From positions 1 to 64,000 of the forward strand of contig NZ_FMBW01000088.1 of assembly GCF_900091725.1 (NCBI RefSeq): a stretch of DNA of 64,000 nucleotides, given 5' to 3'. The DNA comes from Streptomyces sp. DvalAA-43. GTDB taxonomy: Bacteria > Actinomycetota > Actinomycetes > Streptomycetales > Streptomycetaceae. The translations under genes were made by a program, and so were the position numbers. This document shows, piece after piece, positions 1 to 9,522 of this stretch; position 1 is the stretch's first letter, and each line of letters starts with the position of its first letter. The notes under the pieces are model-generated. The model did not search any database, was not told the origin of the DNA, and saw only the letters and a program-made list of their open reading frames with translations.

Positions 1-1
1 C

Positions 2-1519
2 TCCGGCGAGGTCATCGAGCTCACCGACACCTTCCCGGTCCCCGATGCCAAGGCGTTCGAGGTCGGTCAGTGGTGGGCCGTGCAGGTGGCCCCGGTCGCG
101 GGCGGCGGTGGTGACGAACGCGAACTGCAGAAGCTGGTCGAGATCACCGAGATCGTCGACGCGGGACACATCCGGATCGGCTACCTCAACGGCTGGGAAC
201 TCGCCGCGGGCCGCCACCTCACCTGGACCCGCGTCGAACCGGTCCGGGACACCCACATCCGCAACATGGTCTTCGAGGGCGCGGGCCTCGACGAGTACAC
301 CGGCTCGCACCCCGTCAGCTTCGAGTACGCCGTGGGCTGCGACGTCTCCGGGATCCACGCCACCGGCACGTTCTGGCCGGTCATCATGCGCCGCTGGTGC
401 ACCCGATTCCGCACCGAGGAGTGCTCCCTGAAGAACCCGCCGACCGTCGAGTACGGCGGCGCGGGCTATCTCACCCAGCAGATCTACTGCCTGTACGGAC
501 GGGTCGCGGACTGCACGACCAGCAATGTGCGCCACCTCAACGACCTCACCGCCTCCGCCTACTGCACCGTGGTGAACTGCCACGGCGACGGGGACGACGC
601 GGGCGGCAACCCCTTCACGACACACGGGCAGTACGAGCACGACCTCCTCTTCGACGGCAACTCCGGGCTGATGGACATCGCCAACTCCGGTGCCCAGTGG
701 GGGATCTCCGCGAAGCGGATCACCGTACGCCGACATGTCTGCTCCTGGTTCACCGCCAACACCAAGATCACCGATCTGACCCTCGAAGACATCACGGTGA
801 TCGCGCGCCCCACCTTCGACCAGGCCGGCACCCTCACCGTCAACGCCGACGGGGCCCAGGTGCGGGGCTGCACCGCCAGGACCTTCGCCGTCGCCCAGCG
901 CTCCGCCCGCTCCACCCGGCCGACCACCATCAGCGACTGCTCCTTCGAGCCGCCCGCCGGGGCCGTCCTCGTCCAGACCCCGGTCACCGCGCCCGTGCAC
1001 TTCGTGCGCTGTACGTTCACCGGGGTCGACGGCGCGGTCCTGCGAGGCGCGGGACCCGTCCACTTCACCGACTGCACCGTCACCGGCGCGGAGAACGCGG
1101 CCCCGCTCTCGGTCGGGTCGGCCGATCTGCGGATCGACGGCGGGAGTTACGAGAACACCGGCATCGAGCTCAGTGCCGTGCGCGACCAGCGGATCACCGT
1201 CACCGGCGGCGCCCGGTTCACCGGCGGCAACAAGGCCAAGGCGCTGCTCGGCCGCGCGGCCGGTCCCGGGAAGGTGACCTGGGACATCACCGGGTTCAGC
1301 AGCACCGCCGCCGGAGCGGACACCGCCCATGTCCGGATCGGCGACGGCACCAACCACTACGCGGCGACCGGCAGCCGTTTCACCGGCGGCACGCTCCACC
1401 TCGCCCCCGACGCACTGGGCTCCGTCCTGCACACCACGTGCGTGGAGGACGGGACGAAGCGCGGCGCCATGCCCGCGAACGGCGACCGGGTGCGCACGGA
1501 CGGGAACCTGATCCTGTGA
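2..1519 (+). CDS. Right-handed parallel beta-helix protein, 5' end outside the window
   Basis: The frame is open from the first complete codon, so the N-terminus lies to the left; the GTG at 80 is only an internal start. About 505 residues are visible. They are made of short repeating strands rich in Gly, Thr, Asp and Val (for example ITDLTLEDITV and VHFTDCTVTG), the pattern of pectin-lyase-like parallel beta-helices in tail spikes and polysaccharide lyases. Many Cys residues suggest an extracellular protein. No catalytic motif is recognised and the substrate is unknown. The stop overlaps the GTG of the next gene (GTGA), implying co-translation. Confidence 0.6.
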   Translation, partial: SGEVIELTDTFPVPDAKAFEVGQWWAVQVAPVAGGGGDERELQKLVEITEIVDAGHIRIGYLNGWELAAGRHLTWTRVEPVRDTHIRNMVFEGAGLDEYTGSHPVSFEYAVGCDVSGIHATGTFWPVIMRRWCTRFRTEECSLKNPPTVEYGGAGYLTQQIYCLYGRVADCTTSNVRHLNDLTASAYCTVVNCHGDGDDAGGNPFTTHGQYEHDLLFDGNSGLMDIANSGAQWGISAKRITVRRHVCSWFTANTKITDLTLEDITVIARPTFDQAGTLTVNADGAQVRGCTARTFAVAQRSARSTRPTTISDCSFEPPAGAVLVQTPVTAPVHFVRCTFTGVDGAVLRGAGPVHFTDCTVTGAENAAPLSVGSADLRIDGGSYENTGIELSAVRDQRITVTGGARFTGGNKAKALLGRAAGPGKVTWDITGFSSTAAGADTAHVRIGDGTNHYAATGSRFTGGTLHLAPDALGSVLHTTCVEDGTKRGAMPANGDRVRTDGNLIL

Positions 1520-2448
1520 CCGCCGTGATCCGCACCGCGACGGGGGCCGACGACCCGGCCCTGGCCGCCTTGTGGCGGCGGTGCTTCGACGCCCCGCACA
1601 TCCTCGACCTGCACGCACTCGACCCGGACCGCCACCGGCACACCTTCGTCGCCCAGAACGCCGCGGGGGACGGGATCGACGCGGTCGTCGTCTACGTACC
1701 GAGGCTGATCCGCGACGCGCGGGGCACCCCGCGCCGGGTCGGCGGCATCGGCAGCGTCGCCACCCGCCCCGAGGCCCGGGGACAGGGCCTGGTGCGGCGG
1801 CTGCTGGAGGCGGCGGAGCACACCATGAAGGCCGAGCGGTGCGACTGGTCCCTGCTGTTCACCGGGACCCCGGGCGTCTACCGGGGTTCGGGATGGCAGG
1901 AGTTCGCGAGCACGTACACCGAGGGGACGCTCGCGCCGCCGGCCGCCGCCGGGGAGTTCCGGATCCGTGCCGCCACCGCGCGGGCCGCCACCGAGGTGGC
2001 CGCGCTGCACCACGCGTACAACACCGGCCGGCCGCTCAGCTCGGTGCGGGCGCCCGAGGACTGGGCGGTGCGCGTGCCCGCCTGGTGCGGCCCGCTCGAC
2101 CGGTCGCTCGTGGCCGAGGACCCCGGATCGGGGGCGCTCGTCGGGCGGCTGGTGGCCCAGTACGAGGGGGAGTGCGTGGAGGTGCGCGAATTCGCGGGCG
2201 CCCCCGAGTGCCTGGGCGAGCTGTTCGCCGCCGTCGGCGAACGGGGCCGCGCGGCGGGCCTGGACCGGGCCCGGGTCCGGCTGCCCGACGACCCGGAGAT
2301 CAGGGCGGCGCTGCCCGCCCTGCTGACGGACGCCCGGCAGATGACCGAGCACGTGGGGATGGCCCGCCCGCTGCACGCCTCCGCGGCGGACGTCCGGGCC
2401 ACGGTCACGGCCCCCGGCGCGGTCCACTGGTACGGCGACTGCTTCTGA
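1516..2448 (+). CDS. GNAT-family N-acetyltransferase
   Basis: Protein of 310 residues starting at the GTG that overlaps the preceding stop. The N-terminal half has the acetyl-CoA-binding signature GSVATRPEARGQGLVRRLL (residues about 77-95, R/Q-x-x-G-x-G/A type). The second half looks like a second, degenerate GNAT lobe, the two-lobe layout of Eis-like acetyltransferases. It lacks an obvious sterol-carrier C-terminal domain. The acceptor is unknown. Coupling to the beta-helix gene suggests a shared transcript. It ends at a strong bidirectional hairpin facing the permease gene. Confidence 0.75.
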   Translation: MTAVIRTATGADDPALAALWRRCFDAPHILDLHALDPDRHRHTFVAQNAAGDGIDAVVVYVPRLIRDARGTPRRVGGIGSVATRPEARGQGLVRRLLEAAEHTMKAERCDWSLLFTGTPGVYRGSGWQEFASTYTEGTLAPPAAAGEFRIRAATARAATEVAALHHAYNTGRPLSSVRAPEDWAVRVPAWCGPLDRSLVAEDPGSGALVGRLVAQYEGECVEVREFAGAPECLGELFAAVGERGRAAGLDRARVRLPDDPEIRAALPALLTDARQMTEHVGMARPLHASAADVRATVTAPGAVHWYGDCF

Positions 2449-2452
2449 GCTC

Positions 2453-2502
2453 CCGGTGGGGCGCCGTCAGCCGCGCGGCGTGCGCGGGCGGCGCCCCACC
2501 GG
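2453..2502. terminator. Bidirectional terminator hairpin
   Basis: Perfect 14-bp arms CCGGTGGGGCGCCG (2453-2466) and their complement (2489-2502) lie between two convergent genes. This suits termination from both sides, although there is no U-tract. Confidence 0.7.
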
Positions 2503-2507
2503 TTCGG

Positions 2508-3902
2508 TCAGGCGTCGCCCTTCGAGGACCCTTCGTCGTACGCCGAGGTGCCCGAGTCCAGCAGGGGCTCCTGGGTCTTGAGGTGGGCCGGGGCGAAGGC
2601 GCGCAGCACGTGGTAGCCGGTGATCACCACGATGGTGCCCAGCGCGATCCCGCTCAGCTCGAAGTTGTCGGTGATCTTCAGGCTGACCCCGCCGACGCCG
2701 ATGATGATGCCCGCGGCGGCCGGTACGAGATTCAGCGGGTTGCGCAGATCGACCTTGGCGTTCAGCCAGATCTGGGCGCCGAGGAGGCCGATCATGCCGT
2801 AGAGGATGACCGTGATGCCGCCGAGCACCCCACCGGGGATGGCGGCGACGACCGCGCCGAACTTGGGGCAGAGGCCGAAGAGCAGGGCGAAGCAGGCGGC
2901 GGCCCAGTAGGCGGCGGTGGAGTAGACCCGGGTCGCGGCCATCACGCCGATGTTCTCCGAGTACGTGGTGTTCGGCGGGCCGCCCACCGCGGTCGACAGC
3001 ATCGACGCGGCACCGTCGGCGGCGATCGCGGTGCCCAGCTTGTCGTCCAGCGAGGCGCCGGTCATCTCGCCGACGGCCTTCACATGCCCGGCGTTCTCCG
3101 CGATCAGCGCGATGACCACCGGCAGGGCGACCAGGATCGCCGACCACTCGAAGCTCGGCGCGTGGAAGGAGGGCAGTCCGATCCAGTCCGCCTTGGCGAC
3201 TCCGGACAGGTCGAGCCGCCAGTGGTCCACCGCCTCGGCACCCCCGGCCGGGGAGTGGATCTTGCCGAAGACCTGGTCGAGGACCCAGGAGAGCGCGTAC
3301 CCGAAGACCAGGCCCAGGAAGATCGCGATGCGCGAGAAGAAACCGCGCAGGCACACTACGGCCAGTCCGGTGAACAGCATCACCAGCAGGGCCGTCCACT
3401 GGTCCTGCGGCCAGTAGGTCGACGCGGTCACCGGAGCCAGGTTGAAACCGATCAGCATGACCACGGCACCGGTGACCACCGGCGGCATCGCCGCGTGGAT
3501 GATCCGCGCGCCGAACCGCTGCACCGCGAGACCGGCGAGGAAGAGCACCACGCCGACGACGAAGACCGCGCCGGTGACCACGGCGCTGCTGCCGCCGCTC
3601 GCCCGGATCGTCGCCGCGACCCCGACGAAGGAGAGCGAACAGCCGAGGTAGCTGGGCACCTGGCCGCGGGTGGCCAGCAGGAAGATGGCCGTCGCGATGC
3701 CCGACATCATGATCGCCAGGTTCGGGTCCAGGCCCATCAGCACCGGAGCGACGAACGACGCGCCGAACATCGCGACCACGTGCTGGGCGCCCAGTCCGAA
3801 CGTACGGGGCCAGGTGAGCCGTTCGTCCGGCCGGACCACGGCCCCCGGTGCGGGAGTCTTCCCGTCGCCGTGCAAGGTCCAGCGCACGCCGAGGCCGCCC
3901 AT
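2508..3902 (-). CDS. NCS2-family uracil/xanthine permease
   Basis: Protein of 464 residues. The start is the ATG at 3902, behind GGGAG with 5-6 nt spacing; the longer frame to 3950 has no such site. Multiple hydrophobic segments (about 12-14) are visible. Family landmarks are present: GAQHVVAMFGASFVAPVLMG in TM1, the NAGHVKAVGEMTG segment and GGPPNTTYSENIGVMAATRV. NCS2 proteins import uracil or xanthine by proton symport at the plasma membrane. The family is clear; the exact nucleobase cannot be read from sequence. It appears monocistronic. Confidence 0.88.
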   Translation of the reverse strand: MGGLGVRWTLHGDGKTPAPGAVVRPDERLTWPRTFGLGAQHVVAMFGASFVAPVLMGLDPNLAIMMSGIATAIFLLATRGQVPSYLGCSLSFVGVAATIRASGGSSAVVTGAVFVVGVVLFLAGLAVQRFGARIIHAAMPPVVTGAVVMLIGFNLAPVTASTYWPQDQWTALLVMLFTGLAVVCLRGFFSRIAIFLGLVFGYALSWVLDQVFGKIHSPAGGAEAVDHWRLDLSGVAKADWIGLPSFHAPSFEWSAILVALPVVIALIAENAGHVKAVGEMTGASLDDKLGTAIAADGAASMLSTAVGGPPNTTYSENIGVMAATRVYSTAAYWAAACFALLFGLCPKFGAVVAAIPGGVLGGITVILYGMIGLLGAQIWLNAKVDLRNPLNLVPAAAGIIIGVGGVSLKITDNFELSGIALGTIVVITGYHVLRAFAPAHLKTQEPLLDSGTSAYDEGSSKGDA

Positions 3903-4073
3903 GGTCGCTCCCTGTGGTGTAGGTGCGGAGCCGAGCGCCTCGCCGGGCACGTCGTTGCCGCAGAAATGATCAGCGCCATGGTAATGCCGGATCGTGGCCC
4001 GCTCGCGGCCGGGCCGCGCCCCTGAGCACGGCCGATGCGGGAGGCGGAGGGGAGGAGCCCCCGCCCGCCCGGC

Positions 4074-5306
4074 TCAGGGACGCGGCTCGGCGGCCGCCGT
4101 GCCCGGGGCACCGGCGTCCGAGGACGGCACCTGCTTGCGGTCGCCCGCCCGCAGCACCCCCGCCCCCAGCACCAGACCGAACGCGAGCACCGTCACCAGG
4201 CCGAACGAGACGACCAGCGAGGTCGCCTCGGCCAGCGAACCGATCGCGGACGGGGCGATCAGCCCCGAGGTGTACGTGATCGTGGCGACGCCCGCGATCG
4301 CCTGGCTCGGGTTCGGACCGCTGCGCCCGGCCGCCGCGAAGGCGAGCGGCACGACCACCGCCACGCCGAGGCCCAGGAGCCCGAAGCCGCACATCGCGAG
4401 CACCGCGTCCGGCGAGGCGACCACGAGCAGCCCGCCGACCGTCGCGAGGGCGCCGCCGACCCGTACGGTCCGGACCGCGCCGAAGCGGTCGACGACCTTG
4501 TCGCCGGCGATCCGGGCGACCGCCATGGTCAGCGCGAACGCGGTCGTGGAAGCGGCGGCGAGCCCGGCGGAGGTGTCCATGATGTCCCGGAGGTAGACCG
4601 CCGACCAGTCCAGGCTGGCGCCCTCGGCGAACACCGCGCAGAAGCCCACCGCGCCGATGATCAGCGCCGACTTCGGCGGCAGGGTGAAGCGCGGCGGCGG
4701 CTCCTCGTCCGGCTCGCTGCGCAGATCCAGTACGCCCCTGCAGGCGATCAGACCGAGCACGGTGAGCACCAGGGCGGCCAGCGTGTGGTGCAGCCGGGCG
4801 TCGGTGCCCAGATGCGCGGCCACCGTGCCCGCCGCCGAGCCGATCAGGGCGCCCACGCTCCACATCCCGTGCAGCCCGGACATGATCGACTTGTCGAGCC
4901 GGTTCTCCACCTCGACGCCGAGGGCGTTCATCGCCACGTCCGACATGCCGGCCGTCGCCCCGTACACGAAGAGCGCGGCGCACAGCGTCACCAGGTTGGG
5001 CGCCGTCGCGGGCAGGATCAGCGCCAGCGTCCACAGGGCGAGCAGCCCGCGCAGCGCGGTCTTCGCGCCGAAGCGATGGCTGATCGCACCGGCCAGCGGC
5101 ATGGCGAGCGAGGCGCCGATCGCCGGGAAGGCGAGGGCGAGGCCGAGCTGTCCGGCGCTGACCCCGGCGTGGTCCTGGATCCAGGGCACCCGGGTGGCGA
5201 AGCTGCCGGTCACCGCGCCGTGGACGGTGAAGACGGCGGCGACGGCGAACCTGGCCCGTCTCACCTGCTCCATGCCGAAGGCCGTGTCTGTGGGATCCGT
5301 TGTCAT
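4074..5306 (-). CDS. MFS transporter
   Basis: Protein of 410 residues beginning MTTDPTDTAFGMEQVRRARF. The start at 5306 follows a GGGAGGG stretch about 8 nt upstream. Roughly twelve transmembrane helices alternate with short charged loops, and GDKVVDRFGAVRTVRVGG matches the MFS loop between TM8 and TM9. It resembles small drug/sugar exporters. It is divergently transcribed from a ROK regulator across a 147-bp spacer with a perfect inverted repeat, so it is probably repressed by that neighbour. Substrate unknown. Confidence 0.82.
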   Translation of the reverse strand: MTTDPTDTAFGMEQVRRARFAVAAVFTVHGAVTGSFATRVPWIQDHAGVSAGQLGLALAFPAIGASLAMPLAGAISHRFGAKTALRGLLALWTLALILPATAPNLVTLCAALFVYGATAGMSDVAMNALGVEVENRLDKSIMSGLHGMWSVGALIGSAAGTVAAHLGTDARLHHTLAALVLTVLGLIACRGVLDLRSEPDEEPPPRFTLPPKSALIIGAVGFCAVFAEGASLDWSAVYLRDIMDTSAGLAAASTTAFALTMAVARIAGDKVVDRFGAVRTVRVGGALATVGGLLVVASPDAVLAMCGFGLLGLGVAVVVPLAFAAAGRSGPNPSQAIAGVATITYTSGLIAPSAIGSLAEATSLVVSFGLVTVLAFGLVLGAGVLRAGDRKQVPSSDAGAPGTAAAEPRP

Positions 5307-5382
5307 ACCGCCGTGCCCTCCCCTGGGAAATTCTCTGTCGCCGGTGGTCCCGGTGCCCGTCTCCACGGTGCGGGCCGTAAAC

Positions 5383-5403
5383 TATCAGGAACCCTGCCTG
5401 ATA
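5383..5403. promoter_or_regulatory. Inverted-repeat operator between MFS and ROK genes
   Basis: TATCAGG (5383-5389) and CCTGATA (5397-5403) form a perfect 7-bp inverted repeat with a 7-nt spacer, centred in the divergent intergenic region. This is the expected place for autoregulation by the ROK repressor and control of the MFS gene. The pairing is seen in sequence; the binding protein is inferred. Confidence 0.65.
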
Positions 5404-5453
5404 AATAGTGCGCCTGTGCATCCAGTGCGTCTGCGATCTGGAAGGATCCCGGC

Positions 5454-6644
5454 ATGCCCGCATCACCGAGCACCGCACGGGCCATCAACGACCGGCTCGC
5501 CCTGCGACTGCTCCAGCAGGACGGTCCGCTGACGGCCGCGCAGCTGAAGACCCTGACCGGCCTCTCCCGGCCCACCGTCGCCGACCTCGTCGAACGGTTG
5601 CAGGGCGCCGGTCTGATCCGTGTCGTCGGCGAGGCCGGTGCCCGGCGCCGCGGCCCCAACGCCCGGCTGTACGGGATCGCCGCCGACCGTGCCCATCTCG
5701 CCGCCCTCGACGTACGCACCGGCAGCGTCGCGGTGGTCGTCGCCGATCTGCTCGGCACCACGCTGGCCGAGGCGACCCTGCCCATCGGCAGCGACACCGA
5801 CACCGAGGCCGCCGCCGAACAGGCCGCCGCCCTGCTGGAACGCACCGCGCGCGAGGCGGGGGCCGGCCCGCTGCACAGCGTCGGCATCGGCGCCCCCGGA
5901 CTGATCGACCCGGTCACCGGCGAGCTGCGCGACACCACCGGGCTGCCCGCCTGGCACCGGCGGCTGGTGCGGGTGCTCCAGCAACGGCTGCCCGCGAGCG
6001 TGCTGGTCGAGAACGAGACCAATCTCGCCGCCGTCGCCGAACACCGCGGCGGCGCGGCCACCGACCGCGACACCTTCGTGCTCTTCTGGCTCGGCCACGG
6101 CGTCGGCGCCGCCGTCATGCTGGACGGGAAGCTCCGCCGGGGAGCCTCCGGCGGTGCGGGCGAGATCGGCTTCCTGCCGGTGCCCGGCATTCCCGGCCCG
6201 CCCTCGGCCCTCAACTGCGACGGCGGGTTCCACGCGCTGGTGGGCTCCGCCCCGGTCTGCGAACTGGCCGCCGCCCACGGCATCGCCGTGCCTCCGGGCG
6301 CCGCCGAGGGGGACAAGGAACCGGGCGCGGCGTCCGCCGTGCGGGCCGCGCTCGCGGGGGAGGGGGACGGCGAGGCGTTCCTGGACGCCCTCGCCGGGCG
6401 TCTCGCCGTCGGCGCCGCCGCCATCGCCGCGGTCATCGACCCGGGCTGTGTGCTGCTGGCGGGCGAGGTCGGCCACGCGGGCGGGGACGCGCTCGCGGCA
6501 CGGGTCGAGGAGCGGCTGACCCTGATGTCACCGCTGCGCACCGAGGTCAGGGCCGGGCGTCTGGGCGGCGCCGCGGTGCTCCGGGGCGCGCTGCTCGCCG
6601 CCCGGGAGGCGGCTCAGGACGAGCTGTTCACCCCGTCCGGCTGA
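5454..6644 (+). CDS. ROK-family transcriptional regulator
   Basis: Protein of 396 residues. The N-terminus is a winged helix (residues about 20-55, QLKTLTGLSRPTVADLVERL). A ROK sugar-kinase-like domain follows, with IGAPGLIDPVTGEL and a GHGVGAAVMLDGKL phosphate loop. The usual CxCGxxGCxE zinc motif is replaced by NCDGGFHALVG, so it may not bind zinc or phosphorylate sugars. It probably represses itself and the divergent MFS exporter through the operator at 5383-5403. The inducer is unknown, perhaps a sugar. Confidence 0.85.
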   Translation: MPASPSTARAINDRLALRLLQQDGPLTAAQLKTLTGLSRPTVADLVERLQGAGLIRVVGEAGARRRGPNARLYGIAADRAHLAALDVRTGSVAVVVADLLGTTLAEATLPIGSDTDTEAAAEQAAALLERTAREAGAGPLHSVGIGAPGLIDPVTGELRDTTGLPAWHRRLVRVLQQRLPASVLVENETNLAAVAEHRGGAATDRDTFVLFWLGHGVGAAVMLDGKLRRGASGGAGEIGFLPVPGIPGPPSALNCDGGFHALVGSAPVCELAAAHGIAVPPGAAEGDKEPGAASAVRAALAGEGDGEAFLDALAGRLAVGAAAIAAVIDPGCVLLAGEVGHAGGDALAARVEERLTLMSPLRTEVRAGRLGGAAVLRGALLAAREAAQDELFTPSG

Positions 6645-6677
6645 ACCGCCGTCCGGCTGAACCGCCCGGCGGGCGGT
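6635..6677. repeat. 16-bp tandem duplication over a stop codon, then hairpin
   Basis: GTCCGGCTGAACCGCC occurs twice in direct tandem (6635-6650 and 6651-6666), the first copy containing the ROK stop codon. It runs into the hairpin ACCGCCC-GGC-GGGCGGT (6661-6677), which may terminate the ROK transcript and the converging chitinase transcript. Confidence 0.55.
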
Positions 6678-6771
6678 CGCCCGTATGCCGGGCCGGTGCC
6701 TCGCGCGGCACGGCCGGGCCCGGCGGCGACCGGGGGCGATCCGGTCACCGCCGGGCGGTTCGGGGAGGAGG

Positions 6772-9093
6772 TCAGCAGGCCCCGAGGTCCTGCCAGACGC
6801 CCCAGTCACCGGTGGAGCCGGGCGTCTCGCCCTTCGTCCACCACTTGGCCTTCCACTGGCGCGAGCCGTGGCTCACCGTCGTACCGGCGCCGTACTCGGA
6901 GCCCGCGCTCCAGGCGGGCGCGGTGCACCCGCCACCGGTCGACGGGTCCGGCGACGGCGTCGACGTGCCCGTGCCGGGGTCGACCGGGGTGGTGCCGCGT
7001 GCCAGGTCGGCGGCGAGGGCGTACGACTTCCCGCCGAAGGTCACCGTCCAGTTCGACGGCGTGGAGGTGGGCAGGTAGTAGACGAAGTCGACCTGCACCG
7101 AGGCGCCGGGAGCCAGGCTCTGCCAGGCCGGGAGCTTCAGCGAGACGCGGTTGTAGTCGCCCTTGAGCCCGCCGATGTTGTTGGCGGCGGTGTGGTCGCT
7201 GCGCACGATCGTCGTGCCGAAGCCCGACTGGTCCTTGGCGTTGGCGGGCGCGGACGTCGCGTAGTCGAACCGGAACTCCGTGCCACCGGGCAGCGTCGCC
7301 TTCGTGTGGTTGGTGATCTTCAGCTTGGGGCTGATCGGGTAGTTGGAGTCACCGAGCGGGAACTGGTCGAACGACACGTCGATGTCGAGTGCCTCGGTGG
7401 GCAGATCGATGGTGGAGCGCTTCGCGCCGTACGGGGCGGCCGACTTGAACGTGTCGTACATCGTCGAGGTGAGCGTGGAGCCCGGCTCGTACTGGCCCTT
7501 GGCGGCGTTCCAGCCGTAGTCGCCCGCGAGCTCCCAGATCATGGCGCCGCCGATGCCCTTGTCGACGACGTAGTCCGCCTTCGCGGCGACCGACTGCTCG
7601 TCCTCGGTGGACAGGAAGACCTTCTTCTCGGCGTTCCAGAGCCAGGGCGCGACCAGGGCCGGGTCGTACTTGCGGGCGTAGGTGCCGGTCAGCTCGGTGC
7701 CGGCGGGGAATCCGTAGTCGGTGAGGTAGTCGCCGACGATGCCCTTCTCCAGGTTCTTCGCATGCCACATGGGGTTGGAACCGGCCGGGGATTCCTTGCC
7801 GTTCGCGTCCTGGTCGTGCCAGAGGTTGTCGATGCCCACGGCGCCGTCGCCGCACTTGGTCAGGCCCGCGCCGGCCGGGCAGTCGGTGGTGGCCGCCCTG
7901 CCCCACAGCCCGTCCGTGCCGCCCTGCACGTTCTTGAAGCCGCGGGTGTAGTACGGCAGGCCGATGTTGATCCGGCCGGCCGGCATGGAGCCGCGGAAGT
8001 AGTGGTAGGCCCAGTCGGTGTTGAGATAGCCGGTGCCGCCGTACTGCGAGGTCGAGTAGACGCTCGCCTGGGCGAGTTCGGCGTCCTTGCCGTCGTCGAA
8101 CAGCGCGGCGTTCGGGCCGACGTACTCGTTCCAGGCGCCGTGCAGGTCGTACGACATGATGTTGACGTAGTCCAGGTACTTCTGGACCTGGAAGGTCTCC
8201 ATCCCGCGCAGCAGATAGCCGGACGAGGGTGCGGCCACGCTCAGCAGATAGTGGGTGCCGTCGGCGGCGGAGGCGCGGTCGAGCTTCTCGCGCAGGGTTT
8301 TCATCAGCGCGGCGTAGCCCTTGACCAGACCGGCCCGGCGCGCGTTGGAGAGCGTCCAGTCCAGCGGGTTGCCCGCGTCCTTCATGGTCGTCGGGTACTC
8401 GTAGTCGATGTCGACGCCGTTGAAGCCGTACTTCTTGACGAACGCGACGGCCGAGTCGGCGAAGGTGTCGATGCCGGCCTGGTTGACCGAGCCGTCGGCG
8501 TTGGTCGCCATCGAGTAGAAGCCGCCGGAGTCCACGCGCTTGCCGCTGGCGTCGAAGTAGCCGCCGGTCTCGGCCCAGCCGCCCACCGAGACCATGGTCT
8601 TCACGTTCGGGTACTTCTTCTTGTACGTGTTGAGCAGGTTGAAATGGCCCTTGTAGGGGAGGCCCGGGTCCATCTCGGCGCCCGCGACACCCGGCCAGGT
8701 CATGCCGGTCGCGGCGTTGTCCGGCCCGTCGGCGCCCACCGAGAGCTTGTTGGCGCCGTCGACGTGGGCGAACGCGTAATTCAGATGGGTGACTTTGTCC
8801 CAGGGGATGTCGGAGGCGAGATAGGCGGGCTTGCCGTCCTTGCCGGTCCGCCAGTCGGTGAAGTATCCGATGACCCGCCGCGGATGGTCGGCGCCCATCT
8901 TCTCGCGGCCCTCGGTGTCGTAGACGGAGCAGTAGGGGACGGCGACGCCGGGGGTCTCGTAGAGCCCGTCGGGACGACAGGACTCCTGGTCGGCGGCGGC
9001 CGACGGGGTGGCGGCGAGCGAGCCCATCAGCAGACCGGCGACGGCTACGCCGGCTGCGAGCAGGGTGGCTCTCGCACGGGTGGGGGACAGCAC
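6772..9093 (-). CDS. Secreted GH18 chitinase with C-terminal CBM5/12
   Basis: Protein of 773 residues. The start is GTG 9093 (MLSPTRARATLLAAGVAV) with GGAGG about 9 nt upstream. A Sec signal peptide ends near AAA-DQESC. A GH18 barrel covers about residues 60-560, with SVGGW and the catalytic stretch GVDIDYEYP (acid Glu present; the first Asp of the usual DGxDxDxE is Asn). Then come a beta-rich domain of about 130 residues, a Pro/Thr/Ser linker (residues about 710-725) and a chitin-binding CBM5/12 (WSAGSEYGAGTTV, WWTKGETPG). It hydrolyses chitin outside the cell. Two DasR-like boxes lie upstream, as for the chitinase at 57738-59015. Confidence 0.93.
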   Translation of the reverse strand: MLSPTRARATLLAAGVAVAGLLMGSLAATPSAAADQESCRPDGLYETPGVAVPYCSVYDTEGREKMGADHPRRVIGYFTDWRTGKDGKPAYLASDIPWDKVTHLNYAFAHVDGANKLSVGADGPDNAATGMTWPGVAGAEMDPGLPYKGHFNLLNTYKKKYPNVKTMVSVGGWAETGGYFDASGKRVDSGGFYSMATNADGSVNQAGIDTFADSAVAFVKKYGFNGVDIDYEYPTTMKDAGNPLDWTLSNARRAGLVKGYAALMKTLREKLDRASAADGTHYLLSVAAPSSGYLLRGMETFQVQKYLDYVNIMSYDLHGAWNEYVGPNAALFDDGKDAELAQASVYSTSQYGGTGYLNTDWAYHYFRGSMPAGRINIGLPYYTRGFKNVQGGTDGLWGRAATTDCPAGAGLTKCGDGAVGIDNLWHDQDANGKESPAGSNPMWHAKNLEKGIVGDYLTDYGFPAGTELTGTYARKYDPALVAPWLWNAEKKVFLSTEDEQSVAAKADYVVDKGIGGAMIWELAGDYGWNAAKGQYEPGSTLTSTMYDTFKSAAPYGAKRSTIDLPTEALDIDVSFDQFPLGDSNYPISPKLKITNHTKATLPGGTEFRFDYATSAPANAKDQSGFGTTIVRSDHTAANNIGGLKGDYNRVSLKLPAWQSLAPGASVQVDFVYYLPTSTPSNWTVTFGGKSYALAADLARGTTPVDPGTGTSTPSPDPSTGGGCTAPAWSAGSEYGAGTTVSHGSRQWKAKWWTKGETPGSTGDWGVWQDLGAC

Positions 9094-9212
9094 GTTCGGT
9101 TCCTCCCGGGGAGGTTCGGCAGAACACAACTGGCAAGGGGGTGGGTCGTGTCGATGTCCCGGGTGTGCGCACACCGCGGGACCGCTCCTCGGAGGTGACG
9201 CAGAGATTAAAA

Positions 9213-9245
9213 GGACTAGACCAGTGCGTCAATAGGTCTGGACCT
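9213..9245 (-). promoter_or_regulatory. Twin DasR-like (dre) boxes, chitinase promoter
   Basis: On the minus strand ACTGGTCTAGTCC (9225-9213) matches most of the known DasR operator, and a second partial palindrome AGGTCTGGACCT lies at 9234-9245. The box starts are 21 bp apart. The same two-box arrangement and spacing precede the other chitinase at 59122-59154. DasR repression relieved by GlcN-6-P is established for Streptomyces chitinase genes; occupancy here is inferred. Confidence 0.75.
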
Positions 9246-9363
9246 TTAAGGATCAACTTCTTCGATGCCGCCCCTGTCGACGGGCTCCCTGTGAGCCAGT
9301 CCACAAGCACTCACCCGCATGGCCCGCCGCCGGGCGTGGCACACTGATCGTGTACCAGCAGCA

Positions 9364-9490
9364 GCGCACTCCGGGGTCGGTGCAATTCCGAACCGGCGGT
9401 TATAGTCCGCGACCCGTCCGCATCCAGCGGCCGGTTGACCAGGTGGGATTCCTGGACCGACGGTTAAAGTCCGGATGGGAGGCAGTGCGC
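9364..9490 (+). ncRNA. FMN riboswitch (RFN element)
   Basis: Canonical RFN features are all present. The closing stem P1 is GCGCAC (9364-9369) with GTGCGC (9485-9490). Conserved segments GGGTCGGTG, TTCCGAACCGGCGGT, ATAGTCC, TTGACCAGGTG, CCGACGGTTAAAGTCCGG and ATGGGAGGCAG follow in order. It precedes the riboflavin operon, whose expression it should switch off when FMN is abundant. Confidence 0.97.
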
Positions 9491-9522
9491 GGCGGGCCGT
9501 TTCGCGGGTACGCCGCCGTCGG

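Noticed and set aside
1572..4025. Very long Arg/Gly/Pro-rich frames opposite or out of phase with real genes
   Set aside because: They are high-GC shadow frames without family features, start signals or codon bias.
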